From Nageia nagi (taxonomy: Eukaryota; Pinophyta): DNA of 64,000 nucleotides. The number at the start of each line of letters is the position of its first letter. Positions within the stretch are counted from its first letter, which is position 1. The notes under the pieces were generated by a model. The model was not told the DNA's origin. It worked only from the letters and a program-made list of their open reading frames with translations, and did no database searches. Below are positions 23,558 through 33,764 of the stretch, one piece after another. Made by a program: the position numbers and the translations under genes. Location: positions 33,232,001 through 33,296,000 of the forward strand of contig JBITNC010000002.1 in assembly GCA_050084985.1 (NCBI GenBank), written 5' to 3'.

Positions 23558-23562
23558 TAAAA
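23558..23562 (+). repeat. Target-site duplication of copia A (left copy, TAAAA)
   Basis: TAAAA directly precedes the TG of the 5' LTR. The same five bases follow the 3' LTR at 40847-40851. Confidence 0.9.
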
Positions 23563-24019
23563 TGTTAGAATTTGTAATGAAATATTATGAATATCTAAAC
23601 TCCTTGTAAATTCAATTAATCAGTTAAAGGATATGTAGATACCTTAAGAGATTAATTGAATTCTTTATTATGTAGACTTTGACCTTACCATGTGGTTAGT
23701 TGGTAGGTTAAAGTTAGGTGATACATTTATTGTAACCCTAACCTTACCCTTAGGTTAAAGGGAGGTTAGGGAGGTGCTCTCAAGCTATAAATAGAGGGCC
23801 TCTCCTCTTGTAACATAACTAAGTTTCTGGAGTAAGATTACTCTACTAGTTTGTGTAGGAGAGAAGAGAATTGTAGTAAGAGGTGCATAGATTGAGAATT
23901 GAGAACTAGTTGTGGATGTACTCCCAAGGAGGGAGGAACCACATTATATTTGTGTTATGTTGAATGGTTGAGTTTCCTAGTCTTGGACCTTGAGAATTAG
24001 AGTAGATCTAAATCTTTCA
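23563..24019 (+). repeat. Copia A 5' LTR
   Basis: 457 bp, TG...CA. It contains a TATAAATA box at 23786-23793, followed by GAGGGCCTCTCCTC, the same promoter block seen in the related LTRs of copia B and C. The 3' LTR (40390-40846) has TATGAATA instead. Confidence 0.95.
23786..23793 (+). promoter_or_regulatory. Copia A LTR TATA box
   Basis: TATAAATA in mid-LTR, marking the likely U3/R promoter. It is conserved in the minus-strand copies at 53478-53485, 57299-57306 and 60587-60594. Confidence 0.7.
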
Positions 24020-24021
24020 AT

Positions 24022-24033
24022 TGGTATTAGAGC
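24022..24033 (+). promoter_or_regulatory. Primer-binding site, copia A (initiator tRNA-Met)
   Basis: TGGTATTAGAGC sits two bases after the LTR. It is one base off the canonical plant copia PBS TGGTATCAGAGC found intact in copia B. Confidence 0.85.
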
Positions 24034-24540
24034 TTGGTGTGGAAGCTCTTCTTCTTGGTGTGGAAGCTCTTCTTCAACATTTTGGTGATCTTTCTACTTC
24101 CTCACCTTACACTCCATTAGTGAGGTAAATATAAGAGAAGGTATAAATTTCCTCCTCTTTTATTATTTTATGGATTATAGTAATATGCTACTAACATATT
24201 ACTTGCTATGTGTTAGTCTTTTTTAAATAGATGGCTAACAAAATTGCAATTTTTTGAGTTTATGATAATCTTCTATGATTACTTGCAATTTTTAATTGTT
24301 ACATTTTAAGGGGTTATTATATAAAACTTAAGTAATATTACAAAGGTAGTGTTATTTTGTAATATTACAAATTATACATAAAATTTACTACAAAAGTTTA
24401 GAATATAAATTGCAATATATCTAAACTATCTTGTGTTGAAATAAAGGAATTTTTTTTCACAAGTTCCTTAAAATCAAGTATAGAAAGTTTTTGCAAAAAA
24501 TAATAATAATAATATTGGTATATTACAAAGTTTTTTTTTA

Positions 24541-24815
24541 ATTTTATATGCACAAAATGGATACTTAAAAGGGTCTGTGAACTGTTTGACAAAATCCCTC
24601 AAGCATTGCAGTCCACGTCCATGTATGCAAAATGTGGAAGCGTAGGGAAGGCATGCGAATTGTTTGACAAGATACATGATGCAGACAGAGTTTCATGGAC
24701 TACCATGATCGCAGGATATGCACCAAGGTGTTATGTTGAAAGGGTATGCGAATTGTTTGACAGAATGCCTCATCGAAATGTAGTCTTATGGACTGCAATG
24801 GTGGCGCACTCCCTT
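24541..24815 (+). pseudogene. Captured PPR gene fragment in the copia A leader
   Basis: Translation gives MYAKCGSVGKACELFDKI, then DRVSWTTMIAGYA, then RVCELFDRMPHRNVVLWTAMVA. These are three consecutive PLS-class PPR motifs of the type found in plant organelle RNA-editing factors. The piece is in the sense orientation, close to the PBS. It is a fragment without start or C-terminus. Related PPR pieces occupy the equivalent leader zone of copia B, so the capture probably predates the split of these copies. Confidence 0.8.
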
Positions 24816-25369
24816 TATCTGCATAGATTCTGAAGGTATGATATCTAATAATCGAATGCCCTTAGAGAGTTTTTGCGTAGGAGACAATAGTAAGTCTTAC
24901 AATGTGAAATACGATAGTTTTCAATAGTGAACGTAGAGGAATAACACTTATTTAACACCCAACATAACGATGAGATAGGGAACGCACTAAAGGTAATACA
25001 ATCTTGGTATTTCTTATCTTCCTTTCTCCAAATGATGCCACATCATTTCACGATGACTCGAGGTCTATATATAGTGAGCCATTGTGAGGCTTACATGGCA
25101 TACATCCTGATGTTATTTTGTTTACTTAACGTTCACATAGAAGATCTTTAGAATTTAAGATGTTCCTTTACTCAAAATAAAAAAATCAATCACGTAGAGC
25201 CACATAACCTGATGTTGTAGACTCACCCCTCTCTCTTTCCCCAGCCCTCTGAGCCTCCATTATCTCCCCATGCTCCAGTGCTCACGCGCTATTTACTCCT
25301 CTCCTCACCGTAGTCACCCCTCATGCACTGTACAAAGACAAGAATTCAAAGCTTATGCACTTGTAATTT

Positions 25370-25617
25370 GAAATGGAAATGTCAAAGCAAGGGAGGATTG
25401 ATTGAGAATGCAATCTGTAGTGGGCTTTATGGTATAACGAGTGCAACCCTCTTGCTTGGCTCCTATCCAGTTCCAGCCATGGGAATGGAGATGGAGATGA
25501 CACAACCAGTGACTATTATCTTTCCAACCTCCAAAGCTCCTGAGGTGAATATAGTACAAAGAACATTGATAGAAGCATGGGGAGTGGTTTGTGAAATGTT
25601 TGTAGATCCTCACACGT
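25370..25617 (+). pseudogene. Captured host fragment resembling C-terminal processing protease (CtpA)
   Basis: An open plus-strand frame reads GLIENAICSGLYGITSATLL, then YPVPAMG, and later FPTSKAPEVNIVQRTLIEAWG followed by VVCEMFVDP. The hydrophobic stretch ending in VPAMG looks like a thylakoid-transfer signal. The 'VQRTLIEAWG...FVDP' segment resembles the start of the mature part of plant CtpA-type peptidases, which trim photosystem II D1 in the lumen. The fragment stops abruptly after FVDP. I did not find it in copia B. The family assignment is from memory of the motif; a search would decide. Confidence 0.5.
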
Positions 25618-27175
25618 AGCAAAAGTGCTCTCAGTCAACAACCGTCTGGCCACCCCATGCAACTTAAGCATACCTACGCTAGGCCACCTTCATGGAACAA
25701 CTTCCTCCACTATCTCTAAATTTGGTGACAGGATGCGCAGATTTTATCCCTCATCCAGAAAAAAATGCATCGTTTGATTGATTAAGTCAAAACAAGATGC
25801 GTCTCCTCTTCTCCCTCCTCACCGACTTTGGTCTCCCTCTGCTGCCTAGCCTCTCAACCTCCACGTAGCTTAACGCTCCTACGCATGGCCACCTTTCAAT
25901 TTTTTTTCAAACATAGTTGTTGAGCTTTTATTTTTTTTACCAACTACAAAGGGGTTTGACTTTTTATATCTAGGTCTAATTAACCATTTAAGGGATTTTA
26001 CCTAAGTCTTTTTTAAGTATTTCATGTTTCCTAAAAACCTATGCTATTTTTAAGTAAACAAAGGAAATTTTTACTTAAAATGCATACTTCAAAGACCAAT
26101 TTTAGCATACAAGTTTTTAGGGATAACACATTAAGTGAAAAGGAGGGAGGAACCATACTTAAAAGACATTTTTTTAGCATCCAAGTTTTAGAACTTTAAG
26201 TAAAAAAAAAGGGGAGAATTTGTATAATTTTTACTTAAAACTTTATCTAGATCTTGCATGCTAAATTTGTAATGCATGCCTCTTAGTCTTGTTTGAGGAA
26301 CAAAACATGCTTAGTACTTAAAATTATAAGTTAAATAATGCATGATGCATGTTTATTACTTAATTTTTAAGTCATGGAATAATGCATGTTTAAGTTATGG
26401 ATTAATGCTAAGTAGGACTTAGCCTTTTTAAAATTCATTATTTATGAACTTGAGCAAAGTATGCAAAATGTAAAAAGTCCTTTAGGGGTTAGTACAAAAC
26501 CCATTGGACTCTTAAGGTTTCAAGTTCATGTGGATGATGTATTTTTACTTTAGTTTATATTTTTGCACAATTGCTTTATACTTAGAAAATGCAAAATATT
26601 GAAAGTAACCCCTAAAATGAACGCATCTGCACGTACTTTTCCACAACATGACTTGTTTGGGGAGCCACGAGGTGAGGATAGGGCAGACTGGAGCCTTTTT
26701 AGTCTGAAGAACCAAGTGGTGGTAAGTCCATCTTAATTGCCCCTAAGACTTCTGTTGGATTGGACATAACTCTATTAGGTGGACAGGCATGTGTGTAGTG
26801 ATACCACATATTCGCATGTCCATTCAGGGATTATCCTGATAACCTAGGAGGAAAACTAAAAACCTTAAAAGATAATTAAAATGGCCGATCCAAGATATGT
26901 CGGATCCTTGGAAAATAGTTGGTACTTCTCCTTGTGAGAGTATATTACTAACCAAGGTGAACTGGTTGAGGATTGGTAGTACCTGGGTTCCACCTTACGG
27001 GCATCCAGGTGAAGGCCTAATTTTATACAAGAAAACAACCTCAACTTTATCCTTCTACGGATCTTGGTTTATAAGTTTGCACATGTGGGAGATGTTTACT
27101 TATCAATGTTTTATTTGTATAGATGGTAAATTGTAAAAATTTTCATTCTTATTGCATATTTACTTTTATGTAGCA

Positions 27176-28081
27176 ATGGTTGAAACCTTCATACCCAAGC
27201 ATATACTCGACGGTTCCAACTTTGGCATATGGGAACCTCGTATGAAAGATGAGTTACAAGCAAGGAAGCTATGGCAGATAGTTAATGAAGGCTTGGTCAC
27301 TCCTACAAATGAGAAGGCTCTTGAAATATACAACTCAAAGAATGAGTTAGCAACTTCAATGATTTATCGTGCAGTTTCAGATGATGTCCTTCTCATGATC
27401 TCTTCTTCAACATCAGCAAAGGAAGCTTGGGATAGGCTAAAGAAAATTTACCTTAGGTCAAAATTTTCAAGGGGGTTCACTATTTTACAAAAGTTATTGC
27501 AATATCATCAAGGTGAATATGAAAGTGCTTCTATTTACTTGAACAAAATCATTGACCTTAGGACACAACTGGTTGGCTACAGGTGCAACTGGATCAATGA
27601 TGAGTTCATGGTCTTCATCATTCTTCAAAGCCTTTCTACAAAGTTTAGTAACTTTATCACGGTTATGGAAATAAGGCTCAATGATGAAGAAGATGTCATC
27701 TCTCTTGATAACCTTTCTAGACTCCTTCTGAAGCATGAGGAAACTTTGAATAAGAAAATGTTGAACCTTTCTCCAAAGGACAATAACATTGCTCTAGGAG
27801 CAACCAAAACTCCTTTCAAGAAGAAGTTCAAAAATTATAAATTCAAAGATAACAAATCCTCATCTACCTTCAGGAAGTATGAGAAAAAGGGCAACAATAA
27901 TGGTAACTTCATGCAAAGGAATGACAAAGCTAGATCAAGCAATCCAACACCTAAGGAAAAGTTTGATAGAAATTGTAACTTTTGTGGCATTTTTGGGCAC
28001 AAAGAGTATGATTGTTGTAAAAATAAATTTGCTCAAAAAGGCAAGGGAAATGCAAATGTGAGAAATTTCAATAATAAAAAG
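27176..28081 (+). pseudogene. Copia A gag, interrupted by insertion
   Basis: ATG 27176 opens MVETFIPKHILDGSNFGIWE. The body is that of copia gag (UBN2-type), with 'AKEAWDRLKKIYL' and 'LQKLLQYHQGEYESASIYLNKI'. A CCHC zinc knuckle, CNFCGIFGHKEYDC, lies near residue 265. The frame is open for 302 codons up to the inserted element at 28082, and would continue in frame at 36622. Gag forms the virus-like particle in the cytoplasm. This copy is cut off before protease by the 8.5-kb insertion. Confidence 0.9.
28077..28081 (+). repeat. Target-site duplication of the young element (left copy, AAAAG)
   Basis: AAAAG immediately before the 5' LTR, repeated at 36617-36621 after the 3' LTR. Confidence 0.9.
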
Positions 28082-29592
28082 TGTAGATTCCTCCATAATA
28101 AATCCTTGAAGTAAAGCCACGGTGTACTCTACCTGCCTCTACGGATTCATTCGAAGATCTCCGGGAGTTTTTCCGGAGCAGATAAAGCAGCCCGGAGTCA
28201 GAGTAAAGTTTTCCAGAATAAAGTGGAGACGTGCAGAGGATAAGATAATTATTTTTTGGGTGAAAACCAAGTTCCGGAAAAGATAAAGTCAGCATAAGTT
28301 CTCCGGGAAACAAAGCATTCCGGAGAAATGAAATAATGACGTCACGGGGAAACAACGTTCACATTTTGAATGGAACCGGAGCCCAGAGGAGGTGATGTCA
28401 GCGCGAAGTAATCCAGTATCCAGAGCCAGTGAGTGATGCATTCTGGAAATATGAAGCTGACGTCATGGCGAAAAATGAAGTTAACGTTTTGAGGAAAACC
28501 GGAGTCCGGAAGAAATGACATCAGGAAGGAGTAATTCAGTATTCGGAGCCCTGAAGGCGAATCGTTCCGGAAGTCCGAGGATGACGTCACAAGAAAAGGC
28601 AAAATTAACATTAGTGAATGAAACCGGCCCCGGAGGCGATGAGATCAACACAAGTCTCTCCGGAAAGCGAAATATTCCGGAGATATGAAGCTGACGTCAG
28701 GGAAAGAAACAAGATTAACATTGGTGAATGAAACCGAGTCCCGGAGAAAAATAGGCCCGCAAAGAAAGATTGAAGAGCCTGAGCCATAGAATTAAGAAAT
28801 CCCGAAAGAGAGTAAGTCTGCAAGATGCCTGAGCACAATCATCTAGGAACCGTATCATCTGCAATCCGCCCAACTTTGTAACAGACGGCCAAGTGGCGTA
28901 TGTAGGTGGTGTCAATTCAAGAAGGCCAGAATCTTGAGGCCGTTTTTGTAAATGTTTCTATTCTGCAAGTCTTGTAACTGTTGTTACTACAGTATAAGTA
29001 TATGAAAATAAAGTGAAAGAAGGGTCGGAAGCCTAGTATTGCCCTTTTCATTTGTTCTCGAAGACCTGTAGCTTCAGTCCGGTACTATGAAACCATCTTG
29101 ACCTTTCTTGTCTAGCACTCGTAATTGTTATTCTTAATTTGGTTACATTGTGGCAGCTTAGCTTGTTTCCTGAGTAATAGTTGCGGGTTGCTAGTATAAC
29201 TGTGTCTGCTACATGGTAGAGTAGAAGCTGGGGAGCTATTCAGAGAGTGAGAACTTGTTCTGTGGCTGCGACACTAGATTCAGGCCAAGGTTTCGCACAC
29301 TGCGAAAGCCCGCGCTGAACTAGTGATCTACCCCTTTGCTTTCTCTCTCGTTACCCTATCCCTTTACTTCCTCTCTCGTTACCCTATCCTTTTACTTCCT
29401 TTCTTGTTACCCTATCCTTTTGCTTGAATCTCTCGCTCCCTACTCTTTTCATCTCTTTCCTGTTACTTTTTCTCTACCCAATGGATAAGGAACCGGCCTT
29501 CTCCGGAGATCAGGCTGCGTCCCACAGTCTGTTCGTGAACTACTTTGGTTAAGATTGTTCCAGGCGCACATATTACACAATCTCAATCAACA
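28082..29592 (+). repeat. 5' LTR of the young element
   Basis: 1511 bp. The first 700 bp hold CCGGAG-rich tandem units with TGACGTCA sites. TATAAGTA at 28993-29000, followed by AATAAAG, may be the core promoter/processing region. Near the 3' end, three repeats of about 30 bp (CTCTCGTTACCCTATCC core) lie at about 29336-29424. Confidence 0.95.
28320..28745 (+). promoter_or_regulatory. LTR tandem array with four TGACGTCA sites (5' LTR)
   Basis: Degenerate units of about 120 bp each include CCGGAG, a 'gaaatgaag' linker and the palindrome TGACGTCA, at 28337-28344, 28458-28465, 28582-28589 and 28692-28699. One-mismatch variants lie between them (TGATGTCA 28393-28400, TGACATCA 28516-28523). TGACG/TGACGTCA is the core bound by plant TGA-type bZIP factors, so this is a plausible stress- or hormone-responsive enhancer. 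The motifs are seen; the function is inferred. Confidence 0.65.
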
Positions 29593-29640
29593 GTATTTCT
29601 TTTTGGCATGCCCGGTGGGACACGAAGAAATTTATTGGCG
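29593..29640 (+). promoter_or_regulatory. Post-LTR primer region of the young element
   Basis: Directly after the LTR comes TTTTTGGCATGCCCGGTGGGAC, then TTGGCGACTCTGCTGAAG. Both resemble the conserved block after the 5' LTR of Tat-like plant elements. The old element has the degraded equivalent TTCTTTTGGTAGGCTCGATGAG at 17434-17456. The exact tRNA primer is not assigned. Confidence 0.45.
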
Positions 29641-29739
29641 ACTCTGCTGAAGCACCATCCATGGTATGTATTAAAGCAAATTATTTGTGAATATCATAGG
29701 TGCTTTGAACCTGTCATTTTCTTTTGCAATCTAGAGTTT

Positions 29740-30978
29740 ATGTGGACAAGATCTAAAACTAGAGCAGCAAAAGAAAAACCGGAGTTTGGGAAGTTAGATA
29801 CTCCTAGGAGAAAGACCCTGATCAAGTCCAAGTCTCTGAATAGTATCGACTCCCTAAAATCCTTTATCAAGCCAGAACCATCCAATCTTCATACTAGAGA
29901 TACCTTTCCTGAAATGGCTAATCCAGCTCAGAATATTTATCCGGAATGGGACAATGGGGTACCCATAGCTCTGGCGGTATTACATGATATCCCAGCAAAT
30001 GTTTTTAAAACCCTTCCGGAGTTTGATGCAACTTCAGAAAAAATAGCTTATGAGCACTGTGTGGATGTAGCCGGCCTAGCAAAGATTCACAATATTCAGC
30101 ATGAAGATATTATGGTGAGATTACTGGCTCAGTCTTTCAAAGGAAAGGTCCTGGATTGGTACAGGGGCCTTTCTAATGGATCCATCAGTACCTGGGCTCA
30201 ACTGGCAGAGCCTTTTATCCTGGAGTTTAATGAATTAGGAGATCCCTTTTCCCTGCTGACACAGTTCACCTCAATCAAAAGATATGAACAAGAAAATATC
30301 TCGGATTTCAACATTAGATTCCAGAAAACTTGGACAAGAGTACCCATGCCAGTCAGGCCTCAACAATTTCAAGCCTTAATGTATTACCTGAGAGCCTTTC
30401 CTCCGGATCTCTCTCTGCAAATCCAAAATTCTGGAGTGAATACTTTCCCGGAGGTCTATAGACAAGCAGTATATGCTGAATCCTGTCTTATTGCAGTTGG
30501 TAAGTTGCCAAGCCGTATGCCAATGCCCTATTTTCCAATAACCGCACAACAGCAGATGTGGAGACCTCCAGTAATCAGTTCAGTGCCACCTCTGGCAAGT
30601 ATTCCCGCCCCTGCTCAACCGTGGCCATCAAATTTGCCGGTCCCTAGAGCTCCCTTGGCCTTACAAGCCCCTCCTCAGCCTAATATGAACCAAGGGGTAT
30701 CTTCATCACCGGAAATTCAGGAACTCCGGAATTTGTGTAGAAATATGGCAAACCAGATTACCATTCTGACCAGACAAAGCAATGCCAGAAGGTATCCCTA
30801 TCCTGCTGTAGAAAAGGCTCAACATGTGTTGAATGAGGACGTGGACCAAGCTTCCTCTTCCGGGGCAGTTACTGGGTTGTGTTTGGCCTGTAATGACGCT
30901 CATGAACAAACAACCTGCCCTATTTATCAATATCAGGAGTATTTGTCGAGGAGTGGGGTATTCCTCCGCCTGGTGTAG
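29740..30978 (+). CDS. Gag of the young Tat-type element
   Basis: 412 codons from ATG 29740 (MWTRSKTRAAKEKPEF). The open frame extends upstream into the LTR, but this is the first ATG giving a gag-like start. The middle (about residues 80-250) is a retrotransposon gag capsid domain, with GKVLDWYRGL, FILEFNELGDPFSLL, RYEQENISDFNIRFQ and QALMYYLRAFPPDL. A Pro-rich linker and a zinc-knuckle-like C-X2-C-X3-H-X4-C (CLACNDAHEQTTC) follow near the end. There are no stops, unlike the related relic at 17781-18640. It probably assembles particles that package this element's RNA, with enzymes supplied by an autonomous relative. No protease is fused or follows. Confidence 0.9.
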   Translation: MWTRSKTRAAKEKPEFGKLDTPRRKTLIKSKSLNSIDSLKSFIKPEPSNLHTRDTFPEMANPAQNIYPEWDNGVPIALAVLHDIPANVFKTLPEFDATSEKIAYEHCVDVAGLAKIHNIQHEDIMVRLLAQSFKGKVLDWYRGLSNGSISTWAQLAEPFILEFNELGDPFSLLTQFTSIKRYEQENISDFNIRFQKTWTRVPMPVRPQQFQALMYYLRAFPPDLSLQIQNSGVNTFPEVYRQAVYAESCLIAVGKLPSRMPMPYFPITAQQQMWRPPVISSVPPLASIPAPAQPWPSNLPVPRAPLALQAPPQPNMNQGVSSSPEIQELRNLCRNMANQITILTRQSNARRYPYPAVEKAQHVLNEDVDQASSSGAVTGLCLACNDAHEQTTCPIYQYQEYLSRSGVFLRLV

Positions 30979-31440
30979 CTAATGACATAAACCGGAATGT
31001 GAACCTGGTGAATTCTACACCAGCGGATATAGGAGTTTCACTGAAGCCCGCCAGCGTGGGATAATGACCGTTTGAAAGAGGGAAGATGAGGTGTACACAT
31101 ATTGTAAATAGCGTGATGTTTGCATTTATTTCGAGTTGTGATAGTTGTCAGTGATTTATTAGTAGCCTAGCGTTAATAATATTGGCACCTTTTTGCACCG
31201 GCAGAATTGAAGTTTCCAAAAGGGTACAGGAATTCAAATCTCGGGGTTCCCGAAAAGATCGTAAAATACCAAATCAGTTATTAATACTGCTATCGTGAGG
31301 TGATTTTCCCGCGCCCCGAAAGATCGTGCATCTAAATGAGCTATTAAAAGACCCAGAGCACTACTTACCAAGATACCTAAATGCTAGGATTCATAGAAAG
31401 CTTTGGCTCACGAATTTGCAAAGTTAGTGTCTACTGAGCA
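30979..31440 (+). other. Gag-ORF2 spacer; site of the missing pol
   Basis: About 460 bp with no coding frame of note. In the related old element the equivalent position holds protease, aRH, RT, RNase H and integrase (19.5-23.56 kb). A short stretch near 31040-31120 loosely resembles 40860-40920, which follows the old integrase, suggesting the deletion junction lies near 31.0 kb. Confidence 0.45.
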
Positions 31441-31521
31441 TTGCCAGGAGCTGTGAAATATAGCAAAAGAAGTGGTACAAGAAGGGTTGATAAGCACAGC
31501 GCAAGGCGCAAGCGAACAAGA

Positions 31522-33159
31522 ATGAGCTCAGGATCAGTGGCGAAGACGGCAAGGAAGGTATCAGATTCCATGGAGTTATTGTGGGATACCGAGATTACAG
31601 CCCCGAACAAGAACCCCAAGGGCACTGCGGAAGGTAAGTGCCCAAACTTCAGCTTCAATCATATAGCTCATTCCCCAATGGGTTCGGGTCTCATGCATTT
31701 CGTCCCTCATAGATGCTTTCCTGCTCCCGAGTTGGTAGAAATCATAAGAGGGGCATTCGATCCTGCAATTAGGATAGTCAGAGACTTGCAAGGTAGAACT
31801 ATCCTAAATTTGGATTCTGTTGCAATAGCGGAGGCTTTCAGTCCACCCCCTCCTATGGTTCCCCTCATGCAAATTGATTGGTATATCACACCTAGCGCCA
31901 ACCTAAGAGCAAATATCACTGCTTGGCTAAATAAAAATACAGCCGGTTCCGCAAAGTTTAGAGAGTTCCCCAGTTCTGAACTCCCACTCTCAAACTTTTC
32001 TGCACATCTGCAATTACTATTGTCCATGCTAGCCATAGCAGTAGGGGAGGAAACAGATAGATACGTCTCACCTTCAAGGTTAGTTATAGCTTATCGGATT
32101 TCTCACCCAGTTTCTCCCGCAATGTATGACTGGTCTAGTGCCCTTTCGGATGGAATATCGGAACAGCTAGCAAGGATTGGCGATGGATTTCATTTTGCTT
32201 ATACATCATACATTGTCTGGATGATGATTCATCAAAATGCCGAGGTTTTCAAAAATTTAACCCTGGTCCAGAGTAATGAAGATGGGTCTCAGAAGCCAGT
32301 GGACAAGTGGACCGAGGAGGTGAGGTCCTCGGCAAATTACTACTCCTTTGTGGAGAAAGTTTTAGTTCCAGCAATGGGTCTATTAACCCCCGCAGTTCCG
32401 AGGTTATCAACAGCCTCCAAACTATACCTCCGCATGCCCCATGGAGAGGTCGGGGACTGGTTTTTTGCGGAAAATGGGACTTTCATAAGACTGTATGGGT
32501 TTTCTGGGGCCCCGTTTTTGCTACCAGTTCATGTGACTGATTGGATTTTCAGTGTGGAATACGCCAGACAGATGGATTATATTGACTCCAAATACGGAGC
32601 TACCGCCAAAAAGAGAGGAGTCTATGCTCTCCCCCACAAAGTGCATGACCTGGTGCTCTAAAGCCGGGGAGCAAGCGACTATTTAAGGGGCAAATTATTG
32701 AAACTAAAATTGAAGGAATTGAGTTCATATTGTCTATATGATCCAGAGGATATTTTTGGTAAGAAGCTGAGAAGCCAACCCAATTCCCCGGCTTTTAGAG
32801 CTGAAAATAAGCCAGAGCTGCTTAAGTGGCGAAATCCGGAGCAGGAAGACAAGGTGATGCCCACCGCCGTAATCACCCAGGACTTGTTACCGCCATGGCT
32901 GAGTTTCTATAACAGGAAAGCCGTTTTTGACCTGAAGACCGACTCCATCTCAAAAAAGGCTTTGAAAACACTAAGAGATCAGAGATGGAGTGAAGAAAAA
33001 ATAGCTGCCTTTACCCGGGACAGGATCGAGTCTGGGAACCGGAATACTCCTCTAGATTCCGATTTAGACGATAAATTTGAGGAGATGTGGGGAATAGAGC
33101 ATCCCACAGAAGTCCCCACAGGCGAAGATTCAGATGATAGCGACGAGGAGGGAGAGTAG
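31522..33159 (+). CDS. ORF2 of the young element: conserved unknown Tat-associated protein
   Basis: The frame is open from 31441 to a TAA at 32659-32661 (ATG 31522, basic N-terminus), then continues open in the same frame to a TAG at 33157-33159. It is globular, with segments MGSGLMHFVPHRCFPAPELVE, IDWYITPSANLRANITAWL, NYYSFVEKVLVPAMGLL and FIRLYGFSGAPFLLPVHVTDW. The distal part is acidic and ends DSDDSDEEGE. No enzyme motif or membrane segment is evident and I do not recognise the family. The old Tat element has a diverged copy after integrase (41150-42350), so it is a lineage-specific 3' ORF rather than a recent capture. The internal TAA suggests partial inactivation or two products. Confidence 0.75.
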
Positions 33160-33760
33160 AGACACGCAAAGTCTCAAGCATCAGCTCGGGGGAAGCAACA
33201 TGAGGAGGAGATCATGGAGATTTCCACAGAGACGGTGGCTAGGAGGCCTGAGAGAGTATACACAGCTAAAAGGAAAATCCAGAAAGAGAAGGCACCGCTC
33301 CCATCGCCGCCAAAGAGAAGAAGGAGGAGCCCGACCCCATCAGGTACGCTTTCTACTCCCTCTTCCCCTCTTTCTCTTACTTCTGCTCTGCCTACCCCTA
33401 CCGCTCCCATTTCCGTTCCCATTACACTTCCCCAATTCCGGCGGCTATTCCAGCTGCACCCATACCATCTCTCATTACACCACCATCTATCCAATGGCAG
33501 AGCTCCCTTCCTCCTATACCCAGTATACAAGTTCCTCCTACCACAAGCATTGTTACAATACCTTCATCGCCTCCACCATCTCCACCTCCATCGTCCGCTC
33601 CCTCATCTATCCCAACACTTCCTGCCGCTAACCCTTCCGGCAACAGTAACCCCGGGGCCAGCCAAGCTAGTCCCGTGACACCAGCTCAACAGATCGTAGC
33701 CGCTTCATCTCAGGAGTTGAGCGCCAGATCCCCCTTCATCATGATATCAGGGTAGCAGGT
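33160..33760 (+). CDS. Ser/Pro-rich linker region between ORF2 and ORF3
   Basis: The ORF2 frame stays open from 33160 to 33678 after the TAG at 33157. It carries a basic cluster (KAPLPSPPKRRRRSPTPS) that could act as a nuclear-localisation signal. From about 33430 the biased Pro/Ser composition switches to the next frame, which runs into ORF3 past a TAG at 33753-33755. A one-base shift in a low-complexity tract is the likely cause. The old element has a Ser/Thr/Pro-rich stretch at the matching place (43200-43500). Confidence 0.55.
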
Positions 33761-33764
33761 ATCC

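Larger units (their letters stand above)
24034..27175 (+). other. Copia A long untranslated leader
   Basis: About 3.1 kb between PBS and the gag ATG, much longer than usual for copia. It holds captured host-gene fragments (24541-24815 and 25370-25617) and C-rich patches near 25210-25320 and 25800-25880. It ends in a stretch (about 26640-27150) also present just before gag in copia B (about 50240-49760, minus strand). The conserved part may hold packaging or translation signals; that is inference. Confidence 0.6.

Noticed and set aside
23700-23770. Telomere-like CCCTAA sequence in the copia LTRs (GTAACCCTAACCTTACCC)
   Set aside because: Only one or two units, repeated in every LTR of the family; an internal LTR feature rather than a telomeric insertion.
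28068-28915. Several minus-strand frames of 66-95 codons across the LTR of the young element, repeated at 35056-35939
   Set aside because: They lie in the LTR tandem array and repeat in both LTRs. The openness comes from a CCGGAG-rich repeat without stops; no motif or start context supports translation.
31441-33159. ORF2 as an envelope protein or plant mobile-domain protein
   Set aside because: Position after the missing pol suggested it, but there is no signal peptide, transmembrane segment or recognisable mobile-domain motif; left as unknown.
33174-33643. Gly-rich minus-strand frames opposite the ORF2-ORF3 linker
   Set aside because: Mirror image of the Pro/Ser-rich sense strand; shadow frames.
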